Shown in pieces: positions 34,542 through 40,509 of a stretch of 64,000 bases of DNA. Position 1 is the stretch's first letter. The number at the start of each line of letters is the position of its first letter. This DNA comes from Thiosocius sp963736445 (lineage in GTDB: Bacteria; Pseudomonadota; Gammaproteobacteria; Chromatiales; Chromatiaceae). The notes beneath the pieces are model-generated. The model worked only from the letters and a program-made list of their open reading frames with translations. It was not told the DNA's origin and did no database searches. The stretch covers positions 165,260 through 229,259 of the forward strand of contig CAVTOY010000010.1 in assembly GCA_963736445.1 (NCBI GenBank), written 5' to 3'. The position numbers were made by a program, and so were the translations under genes.

Positions 34542-34802
34542 TTAGCTGACGACCTGGCCAGCAACACCGTTCTGGTACTGCCAGTTTGCAACGCCGTTGA
34601 AGCCGCCCACGTTGCCCACCTGGCTGATGGCTGCGCCCTGGCCCTGGACCAGCATGTGTGCGCCGACGTCGATGATCGGTGCGTTCACGATAGCGAAGCC
34701 ACGCACCGGCGTGATGGTCAACGCGTCCGAGCCACCACGCACGGTGGTCATTGCGGAACGATCGAGTTCTTTGCTTGCGGAAAGGTCTTTGATGGTCAGC
34801 AT
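34542..34802 (-). CDS. Double-glycine-leader precursor peptide C
   Basis: The product has 86 aa. The leader MLTIKDLSASKELDRSAM...VRGG ends at residue 24. The 62-aa core contains VNAPIIDVGAHMLVQGQG and GGFNGVANWQYQNGVAGQVV. Its N/Q spacing alternates with hydrophobic residues, as in secreted amyloid subunits, although no canonical curlin repeat is claimed. The sigma-54 promoter is at 34870-34885, the 5' hairpin at 34836-34862 and the terminator at 34469-34497. C and G share their core tails; D and F form the other pair. Confidence 0.85.
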   Translation of the reverse strand: MLTIKDLSASKELDRSAMTTVRGGSDALTITPVRGFAIVNAPIIDVGAHMLVQGQGAAISQVGNVGGFNGVANWQYQNGVAGQVVS

Positions 34803-34835
34803 GTCAGTATCTCCAGTCTGTTGGTTTCGGGGTTC

Positions 34836-34862
34836 AAGTGTTGAGCGTTTCTGCTCACACTT
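34836..34862 (-). promoter_or_regulatory. 5'-end mRNA hairpin of peptide C
   Basis: Stem halves AAGTGT(T)GAGC and GCTCACACTT pair around a GTTTCT loop with one bulged base. It begins 8 nt downstream of the -12 element, so it should form at the extreme 5' end of the mRNA. It is conserved in peptides D, F and (weaker) G. Confidence 0.6.
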
Positions 34863-34869
34863 GGTATAA

Positions 34870-34885
34870 TGCAGTTGGCGTGCCA
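34870..34885 (-). promoter_or_regulatory. Sigma-54 promoter of precursor peptide C
   Basis: On the - strand: TGGCACG-CCAA-CTGCA, an exact -24/-12 layout, identical to that of peptide F. Confidence 0.85.
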
Positions 34886-34995
34886 GGTAGCGCGAAAAAT
34901 GAGACGATATTATCTAACACACTGTATTTAAATCGCTTTTATTAGCTCGCCCCGTGCGCCTACAGAAACAAAGTCAGCGTCGGATCATCTCTAAT

Positions 34996-35012
34996 GTTCG
35001 CATTTTGCAAAC
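34996..35012. promoter_or_regulatory. Upstream dyad (enhancer candidate) of peptide C
   Basis: GTTCGCA-TTT-TGCAAAC is a 17-bp inverted repeat with one mismatch. Its centre is 119 bp upstream of the -24 end of the promoter, the same distance as for peptides D and F. It is followed outward by the ATCAGTT block. Confidence 0.7.
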
Positions 35013-35127
35013 TATTTTGGACTATCAGTTCGGCTTGACACGACGATCCGGCGGCCGCCTGTTCCCGCGCCCTCCCCAGCGCCGGTGAAAGGGTCCGAGG
35101 CCCGGGGACGCGTGGCGCGGAGCGCAC

Positions 35128-35157
35128 AAAAAAAAACGGGGGTCCGAAGACCCCCGT
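35128..35157 (-). terminator. Terminator of precursor peptide D
   Basis: It has the same ACGGGGGTC-CGAA-GACCCCCGT hairpin as the other copies, with nine or more A residues giving the U-run on the - strand. Confidence 0.9.
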
Positions 35158-35204
35158 TCACGGGAAGATGCGCCTTATTGCGCGAGATGTAAGCCGGGTG
35201 CCGG

Positions 35205-35435
35205 TTAGCTGACCTGGCCGGAAACGGCGTTCTGCTCCTGGTTGTTGATGACCAGGTTCAGGCCACCCAGGTTGTAGCTCTGATCGACGGCCAGGGCCTG
35301 ACCCTGTGCCAGGAAGTGCGAACCGGCGTCGATAACCGGCAAATTGAATATGCCGGGCAGGAAGCCACCACGCACGTCGGTCATAGCGGCACGGTCGAGT
35401 TCTTTGCTTGCGGAAAGGTCTTTGATGGTCAGCAT
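35205..35435 (-). CDS. Double-glycine-leader precursor peptide D
   Basis: The product has 76 aa. The leader is identical to those of C, F and G through KELDR and ends VRGG at 23-24. The 52-aa core runs FLPGIFNLPVIDAGSH, then LAQGQALAVDQSYN and GGLNLVINNQEQNAVSGQ. It is nearly the same as the peptide F core, differing mainly at the SHFLA/YHALY stretch and the end. The sigma-54 promoter is at 35503-35518, the dyad at 35629-35645 and the 5' hairpin at 35470-35494. Confidence 0.85.
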   Translation of the reverse strand: MLTIKDLSASKELDRAAMTDVRGGFLPGIFNLPVIDAGSHFLAQGQALAVDQSYNLGGLNLVINNQEQNAVSGQVS

Positions 35436-35469
35436 GTCGGTATCTCCAGTCTATTGGGTTCGAGGTTCA

Positions 35470-35494
35470 AGTGTTGAGCGTTTCTGCTCACACT
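35470..35494 (-). promoter_or_regulatory. 5'-end mRNA hairpin of peptide D
   Basis: The arrangement is the same as in peptide C (stem with GAGC/GCTC and GTGT/ACAC, loop GTTTCT), ending 9 nt from the -12 element; the outermost pair is lost. Confidence 0.55.
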
Positions 35495-35502
35495 GGGTGT
35501 GT

Positions 35503-35518
35503 TGCAGCTAGCGTGCCA
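35503..35518 (-). promoter_or_regulatory. Sigma-54 promoter of precursor peptide D
   Basis: On the - strand: TGGCACG-CTAG-CTGCA, an exact -24/-12 layout. Confidence 0.85.
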
Positions 35519-35628
35519 AACACCGGAAAACGCCGGAAATTAATTGATATCTGATTGATTTTTCGGGTAAAAATAGAATTACACTCTAGACTGCGTGGGC
35601 GCAGAGCCATGTTCGGCTCCGGCTATAT

Positions 35629-35645
35629 GTTTGCGCACCGCAAAC
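35629..35645. promoter_or_regulatory. Upstream dyad (enhancer candidate) of peptide D
   Basis: GTTTGCG-CAC-CGCAAAC is a perfect 17-bp palindrome. Its centre is 119 bp upstream of the -24 end. Two smaller dyads (CTGCG/CGCAG and GAGCC/GGCTC, 35591-35619) between it and the promoter are shared with peptide F. Confidence 0.75.
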
Positions 35646-35704
35646 GTATTTTCAGCATCAGTTGGGTAATCGGTAACGCTTCTGCGTCACCTCCACCATT
35701 GTCC

Positions 35705-35836
35705 GCGTGGTCACCGGCAAGATCTCGGAGCTGGCCCGCAAGATCGGCATTAGCCGATCACAGCTACAGACCCTGTAAAAAAAAGCACGCCATCAGCTAC
35801 AACGACTTCCGCAAGTCAGCGCAGGCCCCGGACTGA
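35705..35836 (+). pseudogene. Duplicated 3' fragment of the sigma-54 regulator gene
   Basis: About 132 bp are clearly homologous to 33758-33888, the Fis-type HTH end of the EBP. The copy reads KISELARKIGISRSQLQTL and then hits an early TAA in an A-run; the rest (HAISYNDFRKSAQAPD) is in another frame. It has no start, AAA+ domain or promoter. It is one end of a roughly 520-bp segmental duplication that also carried precursor peptide B. Confidence 0.85.
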
Positions 35837-35854
35837 GTGCCCGCGCAGTCTCGG

Positions 35855-36151
35855 CTAGCCGGCGAAGCCGTCTTGTCCCTGCTGGACCGAGATACGAACA
35901 CTCGAGTCCACCACCTGGTTTGCGTCGGCGTTGATATATTCGACCTGGTTGACGGAGTTGAACACCGGGTTGATCAGCGCGCAGTTGTACACCTGAATCT
36001 GGCCGATGAAGATGCTGAAAGGCGAAGTGCCGGATTGCTCGGTATCCGGTCTGATCCAACCAAAACTCATGCGCCCACCACGGACGGTCTCCATCGCCCG
36101 CCGGTCCTGGGTTTCGCTGGCATGCAGGGAGTCGATGTTGAGTATAGCGAT
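35855..36151 (-). pseudogene. Precursor peptide E: decayed duplicate of peptide B
   Basis: The frame is homologous to peptide B along its whole length, with leader AILNIDSLHASETQDRRAM...VRGG and a core of the same length. The start codon is ATC (36149-36151) instead of ATG. The duplication ended just short of the sigma-54 promoter, so neither a start nor a promoter is present. An internal ATG at 36094 would give a product with only the last residues of the leader. The core is still intact, so the loss looks recent or the core is used as a conversion donor. Confidence 0.75.
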
Positions 36152-36248
36152 CGGTCGGTCGGTCTCCGAATTGGGTCGTCAGTGCGGCCGTGTCGCCGCT
36201 CAATACTAGGTTCAAAGTGTTACCAACTCCCAGGATTCGGCGACAGCC

Positions 36249-36276
36249 AAAAAAACGGGGGTCCGAAGACCCCCAT
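36249..36276 (-). terminator. Terminator of precursor peptide F
   Basis: It has the same hairpin as at 34475 with one base change in the lower stem (GACCCCCAT), and an A-run on the + strand giving U on the - strand. Confidence 0.85.
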
Positions 36277-36322
36277 TTGCGGGAGGATGCACCTCTTGGG
36301 CACGTGGCGAAACGATTGCTTG

Positions 36323-36556
36323 TTAGCCGACAGCCTGCCCGGAGACGCCGTTCTGCTCCTGGTTGTTGATGACCAGGTTCAGGCCACCGATGTTGTAGCT
36401 CTGGTCGACGCCCAGGGCCTGGCCCTGATACAGCGCGTGATAACCGGCGTCGATAACCGGCAAATTGAATATGCCGGGTAGGAAGCCACCACGCACGTCG
36501 GTCATAGCGGCACGGTCGAGTTCTTTGCTTGCGGAAAGGTCTTTGATGGTCAGCAT
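36323..36556 (-). CDS. Double-glycine-leader precursor peptide F
   Basis: The product has 77 aa from ATG 36556 (the frame is open upstream through the 5' leader but lacks a ribosome site there). The leader is identical to that of D, GG at 23-24. The core FLPGIFNLPVIDAGYHALYQ continues to GGLNLVINNQEQNGVSGQAVG. The sigma-54 promoter is at 36624-36639, the dyad at 36750-36766 and the hairpin at 36590-36616. D and F are the most recent paralog pair, including about 200 bp of upstream DNA. Confidence 0.85.
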   Translation of the reverse strand: MLTIKDLSASKELDRAAMTDVRGGFLPGIFNLPVIDAGYHALYQGQALGVDQSYNIGGLNLVINNQEQNGVSGQAVG

Positions 36557-36589
36557 GTCAGTATCTCCAGTCGATTGGTTTCGGGGTTC

Positions 36590-36616
36590 AAGTGTTGAGC
36601 GTTTCTGCTCACACTT
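36590..36616 (-). promoter_or_regulatory. 5'-end mRNA hairpin of peptide F
   Basis: It is identical in sequence and placement to the peptide C hairpin, 8 nt downstream of the -12 element. Confidence 0.6.
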
Positions 36617-36623
36617 GTTGTAA

Positions 36624-36639
36624 TGCAGTTGGCGTGCCA
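36624..36639 (-). promoter_or_regulatory. Sigma-54 promoter of precursor peptide F
   Basis: On the - strand: TGGCACG-CCAA-CTGCA, exact -24/-12 spacing. Confidence 0.85.
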
Positions 36640-36749
36640 AACACCGGCGAACGTTCGAAGAGTATCTTTATCTAATTGATTTTATTGTATAAACTACAAT
36701 TCACTTCTAGACTGCGTGGTCGCAGAGCCATGTTCGGCTCCGGTAATAT

Positions 36750-36766
36750 GTTTGCTATCATAAAAC
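36750..36766. promoter_or_regulatory. Upstream dyad (enhancer candidate) of peptide F
   Basis: GTTTGCT-ATC-ATAAAAC is a weaker version of the peptide D palindrome, with its centre again 119 bp from the -24 end. Confidence 0.6.
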
Positions 36767-36948
36767 GTATTTGCGGTATAAGTTGGGTAATGGAGAACGT
36801 TTCTGCGTCACCCGCACCACGGCCCGCGTCGTCAACGATCGAGGACTCGTCAATGGGCCGTGGGACGCACCGCGGCCACCCGCAAGGATTGATCGTCGAG
36901 CCCGCCCAGTCGTGCGCATCCAGTGCCCCCCGGGTTTCGGCGACGGCC

Positions 36949-36976
36949 AAAAAAACGGGGGTCCGAAGACCCCCGT
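36949..36976 (-). terminator. Terminator of precursor peptide G
   Basis: This is the fourth copy of the ACGGGGGTC-CGAA-GACCCCCGT hairpin with a flanking A-run. Confidence 0.9.
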
Positions 36977-37021
36977 TTCGTCGTGGCACGCCCCGCAGGG
37001 CGTGCAGCCGACCGATTAGTC

Positions 37022-37300
37022 TTAGAGACCGATAACCGGGCCACCAAAGCCGCTGACGACCTGGCCAGCAACGCCGTTCTGGTATTGCCCGTTGGCAACG
37101 CCGTTGAAGCCGCCCATGTTGCCGGACTGGTCGATGGCAGCGCCCTGGACTTGCGACAGCTCGTGGACACCGGCGTCGATAGCGGGTGCGCTAAAAATGC
37201 CAAAGAAAGGCGTCACCCGCTCCACCGTACCTCCACGTACGGTGGTCATGGCAGCGCTGTCGAGTTCTTTGCTTGCGGAAAGGTCTTTGATGGTCAACAT
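37022..37300 (-). CDS. Double-glycine-leader precursor peptide G
   Basis: The product has 92 aa. The leader matches C/D/F except for Ser in place of Arg in the LDR motif (KELDSAAM), and ends VRGG at 23-24. The 68-aa core has TPFFGIFSAPAIDAGVH, then GGFNGVANGQYQNGVAGQVV and a unique tail SGFGGPVIGL. The sigma-54 promoter is at 37370-37385, with a degenerate dyad at 37494-37510 and a weaker hairpin at 37339-37358. It is the most upstream of the - strand peptide genes. Confidence 0.85.
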   Translation of the reverse strand: MLTIKDLSASKELDSAAMTTVRGGTVERVTPFFGIFSAPAIDAGVHELSQVQGAAIDQSGNMGGFNGVANGQYQNGVAGQVVSGFGGPVIGL

Positions 37301-37338
37301 ATCAGTATCTCCTGGTCGGTATGGTTTAGGGATTCATC

Positions 37339-37358
37339 TGTGAGCGTTTCGGCTCGCA
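37339..37358 (-). promoter_or_regulatory. 5'-end mRNA hairpin of peptide G
   Basis: TGTGAGC/GCTCGCA pairs around a GTTTCG loop with one G-U pair. It has diverged from the C/D/F hairpins but keeps the GAGC/GCTC core and position. Confidence 0.45.
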
Positions 37359-37369
37359 CTTAAGGAGAC

Positions 37370-37385
37370 TGCAGCTGACGTGCCA
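37370..37385 (-). promoter_or_regulatory. Sigma-54 promoter of precursor peptide G
   Basis: On the - strand: TGGCACG-TCAG-CTGCA, exact -24/-12 spacing. Confidence 0.85.
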
Positions 37386-37493
37386 ACATTGGCCATCAAT
37401 GGCAAAAAGATTCGTAAGTTTCTGTTTTAAAAGCTGAAAAAATCCTCGTACCTCGCTGGCGGGCCTACTTAACCGGCCCCGGATCGTCGCAAT

Positions 37494-37510
37494 GTTGCCT
37501 TAGAGTGAAC
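37494..37510. promoter_or_regulatory. Degenerate upstream dyad of peptide G
   Basis: GTTGCCT-TAG-AGTGAAC is an imperfect 17-bp inverted repeat with its centre 117 bp from the -24 end. The remaining gap to the autotransporter gene (37511-37857) shows nothing recognisable. Confidence 0.4.
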
Positions 37511-37857
37511 AATTCAGATACCAGTGTTGGCTTTGCAGCAACGTCCGCCAACGAGGGCCCAGCCAAACTAAGCCCGCACCTGAACCTAACTCCCGCAGGC
37601 CATATTGCAGCGCTTGGCCGATCGCCGTGGATGGGATACGAGGTCGCTGGCAGCACGGGCTCACCGCGCGAAACGCCGACCGATAAGACGGACTGTCGTC
37701 GTCGATCAGTAAGGCACGCCTTTGGTGCCGCGCCCCCAACCTCCCAAGTCACCGGGATTGAAGCTGGGTGGTGGAATAACCGCGCTTACTGCGGGCGCCG
37801 CAGAAAGGCACCGCCCCGCAGCCAGTCCATTGATGCGAGGTGGTGACGTGCCGGACC

Positions 37858-39384
37858 CTACAGCTCGCTGCGGATGCCGATGGTAAAGACGTGGTCAGTA
37901 AGGTCGCGATAACCCAGCAGCGTCTGATAATCGAAGAATGCCTGCAAGCCCCCACGCATTACCGCAGATACACCAATACCCAGTTCGAAGTAGTCGCGGT
38001 CCGGGTCGTCGGTCTGGGCGACCAGGTTGTTCTGCTGCGGATCGACCGTGTAGAACGCCTTCATGTTCTGGGAATCGTTCTCGAACTCATGCACCCAGGC
38101 GACACGTGCAAACGGGATCAGGACGCCCCAGTCCTGGCTTGAGGCGTAGCTGGCCCCTCCACCCAGGGCGCTGGTCAGCGAGTCCCAGTCCTGGTCATCG
38201 ACAGTCAAGTTGAGGCCCTCGGCGTTATTTTCCTTATAGTCGTCGATCTTGGTCTTCTGGTAGGTCAACCGGGCGAATGGGCCGTAGGTTATAGAGCCGG
38301 CGTGCAGGTCCAAACCGCCACCGACGCCGATGGTGAAGCTGTCGCTATCCGTATCGCCTCGGGCGGTGCGTTTGGTTGCGATTGCGGCCGGGGAGTCGCC
38401 CGGATCCGGCCCGAGCGGCAACGAGATCTTGCGCCTCATGTCGTAGTCGGTACGTGTGTATCCGATCAGCCCGTCGATGTAAAAGTTTTCCTGGTAGTGG
38501 GTGCCGTACAGCGCGATTCCCCAACTATCAGCGTCGATTTTGCCTCCCGGTGAATCGCCGGGCGAGGTAGAGAAATTGTTGTTGCTGTCGAAATCCGCAT
38601 CGACGTTGCCGTAGCCAACCATCCCGCCAACAATGTTGTTGTCGTCGAGACGGTAATCGGCGCCGATCGTTGCGCCGTAGGCATCGTAATCGAATTCGTC
38701 CTCGCGGTCGGTGCGGTCGCGGTCACCGGTCGCATAGTTGGCGTTGACAAAAAAGCCCCAGCCGCCCGCCAGAGCGTCCCCGGCACCGCCACCATAGGGC
38801 GTCTGCTCGTTGCGTGGTCCGGTATCGCTGTCGGCAATACCCTCAAATATGCTGACACCGTTGCCGAAGGCGCTGAAACGGACACCGCGACGTAAAGATT
38901 GCAGCCGGGTGATCCCGATGTTGGCCTGGCCACTGCCGAGTTGGGTCGCCATAGTCCTGGTGGCTGCCAGTTCCTCGTTCGCCACCGTCTGCACGACGGC
39001 GCCGACCTCCGCATCCTCAGCCCAGCCCAACGATTTCGCCTCAGCGGGTCCACCACCGGTCAGAACCGAGGCGTTGCCCACCATATTGCCGCAGCGATCG
39101 AAGAGATCGTCTTGGAGACTGCTTCGGTTCGGCAGCTGGCCCAATTGCCCGCACACCGTTTGTACCGCATCGCCGGTTCGCTGCTGCAGTTCAGTCTGGC
39201 CGATGCTTCCGAGGGCAGTAGTTGGTTCATAGGCCACAACACAGGGGGACGCGAAGACGCCAATCAAAGAGAGGAAAATCGCAGATTTCAGGGAATTGGA
39301 ACCAAGGCGGCATCGGCGCCTCTTGGTGATTCGAGATCGGGTGCCGGGCCCGATCGGCATCGGCGAATCGAGATTGTATAGCAT
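37858..39384 (-). CDS. Autotransporter-type beta-barrel outer-membrane protein
   Basis: The product has 508 aa from ATG 39384 (GGGGAG site 8 nt upstream). A signal peptide (hydrophobic FLSLIGVFASPCVVA) follows a long basic N-region. About residues 40-180 form a short passenger or plug with four Cys. The C-terminal about 290 residues have the amphipathic strands of an autotransporter barrel (GGWGFFVNANYATGD, ATIGADYRLDDNNIVGGMVG, ending HVFTIGIRSEL). The terminal residue is Leu, not the usual Phe. It could be a surface receptor or anchor for the exported peptides; that link is positional only. Confidence 0.8.
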   Translation of the reverse strand: MLYNLDSPMPIGPGTRSRITKRRRCRLGSNSLKSAIFLSLIGVFASPCVVAYEPTTALGSIGQTELQQRTGDAVQTVCGQLGQLPNRSSLQDDLFDRCGNMVGNASVLTGGGPAEAKSLGWAEDAEVGAVVQTVANEELAATRTMATQLGSGQANIGITRLQSLRRGVRFSAFGNGVSIFEGIADSDTGPRNEQTPYGGGAGDALAGGWGFFVNANYATGDRDRTDREDEFDYDAYGATIGADYRLDDNNIVGGMVGYGNVDADFDSNNNFSTSPGDSPGGKIDADSWGIALYGTHYQENFYIDGLIGYTRTDYDMRRKISLPLGPDPGDSPAAIATKRTARGDTDSDSFTIGVGGGLDLHAGSITYGPFARLTYQKTKIDDYKENNAEGLNLTVDDQDWDSLTSALGGGASYASSQDWGVLIPFARVAWVHEFENDSQNMKAFYTVDPQQNNLVAQTDDPDRDYFELGIGVSAVMRGGLQAFFDYQTLLGYRDLTDHVFTIGIRSEL

Positions 39385-39416
39385 GACAGTCTCCCCAGGT
39401 TGCTGCAGGTTTATTA

Positions 39417-39466
39417 GCAGATCTTTCGAAGTGTAGGCCGCGCAGATTTTTCGAAGTATAGGCCGC
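39417..39466. repeat. Two tandem 25-bp repeats upstream of the autotransporter gene
   Basis: GCAGATCTTTCGAAGTGTAG... and GCAGATTTTTCGAAGTATAG..., each ending GCCGC, are head-to-tail copies with 2 differences, 33 bp upstream of the start codon. Each unit has the palindromic TTCGAA at the same place. It is possibly an operator pair. Confidence 0.6.
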
Positions 39467-39621
39467 ATGGCGCCCTTGTCTCCAGATTTATCAAGTATCC
39501 TCTCGCCATCAGACGGACGGCAGGCTCATACCCGACTCGGACGTTCAGTTTCCCGATCACAACTTGCCTTTCTCCGCTTGGCCCGCATCACCTGCTCGCA
39601 ATACCGCCTGTCGAGCGGTCT

Positions 39622-40509
39622 TCAGCCGCAGCAGTAATCGATGCTATGGCCGGTACCTGCATTCAGGGGCGCACCCAAGGCAATCCGGCCCTTTCCCCAT
39701 AAGGGTAGACTCTCGCGTCGCAGAAACACGACCTCGCCGTCCTGCAATGTCAGGTAGGTACCGTTGCTGCTGGTGTCACACAGCACAAAGCGCCCACGGA
39801 CGAATTCGAATACAGCATGCCGCCTTGAGACCGACGGCCAGCTGACAATGAGATCGCTGGACGAATCCCGCCCGACGGAAAAACCTGTCTGATCCGGTGT
39901 CAGCGCAAAACGCTGATCGGCATAAACCAGGGCAAGTCTCTGAGGCACATTGGCGCACGAACTCGCTGGCATAGTCACCGTCAGGTCCTGCGCTTGCCAG
40001 GGAAGATCATAGACTAGCAGGGGTTCGCGTTTGCCCTTGATTGGCGCCACATCGAAGCGCCTTGCGATTTGCTGCAGTTCCTCCGACGATCGATCGACCA
40101 CGGCCTGCGTAGTGATGATCTGACCGCCCTGGGCAATGGCCGTCACCCTCGCCGCGACGTTGATCGTGTCGCCGAACATGCGATCGCCTTCGACAATCAC
40201 CTGTCCCCAATGAAGGCCAATACGTACCGCCAGGCTGACGTTCGCATTGCCCGCGAGTGACGCCACATTTCGCTGGATCGCCAACGCACAGTCGGCGGCG
40301 TCGCTTGCCTGGACAAAGCAGAGCATGACCTCGTCGCCGACAATCTCTTGCACCTTGCCGCCGCCTCGCACGGCCGTGGCTACGATCTCTTCCTGTAGCG
40401 CTGTCACCCGCGTCTTGGCGACTTCGTCACCCAAAGACTCGTACAGCTGAGTGCTGCCGGCAATATCAGCGAACAGTATCGCGCACACCCGTTTCGAAGA
40501 CCGTTCCAT
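39622..40509 (-). CDS. Class III nucleotide cyclase with C-terminal FHA domain
   Basis: The product has 295 aa. The cyclase domain (about 5-175) keeps both metal-binding Asp residues (FADIAGST and VGDEVM) and the NVAARV transition-state residues, so it should be active. The position usually holding the adenine-selecting Lys is Glu (QEIVGDEV), as in guanylate cyclases, and its partner is Arg (DRMFGDT), so nucleotide choice is uncertain. The FHA domain (about 200-280) has VGRDSSSDLIV, SRRHAVFE and SSNGTYL. It probably supplies the ligand for the exporter's cNMP domains under phospho-control (inference). It ends the accessory locus. Confidence 0.85.
   Translation of the reverse strand: MERSSKRVCAILFADIAGSTQLYESLGDEVAKTRVTALQEEIVATAVRGGGKVQEIVGDEVMLCFVQASDAADCALAIQRNVASLAGNANVSLAVRIGLHWGQVIVEGDRMFGDTINVAARVTAIAQGGQIITTQAVVDRSSEELQQIARRFDVAPIKGKREPLLVYDLPWQAQDLTVTMPASSCANVPQRLALVYADQRFALTPDQTGFSVGRDSSSDLIVSWPSVSRRHAVFEFVRGRFVLCDTSSNGTYLTLQDGEVVFLRRESLPLWGKGRIALGAPLNAGTGHSIDYCCG

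Noticed and set aside
34469..36976. Regularly spaced identical repeats that could suggest a CRISPR array
   Set aside because: Repeats are 400-1100 bp apart, are hairpins with A-runs, and each follows a gene; they are terminators.
37465..37752. A 95-codon - strand frame upstream of peptide G
   Set aside because: It has no ribosome site or leader motif, overlaps the candidate enhancer dyad and shows no protein-like pattern.
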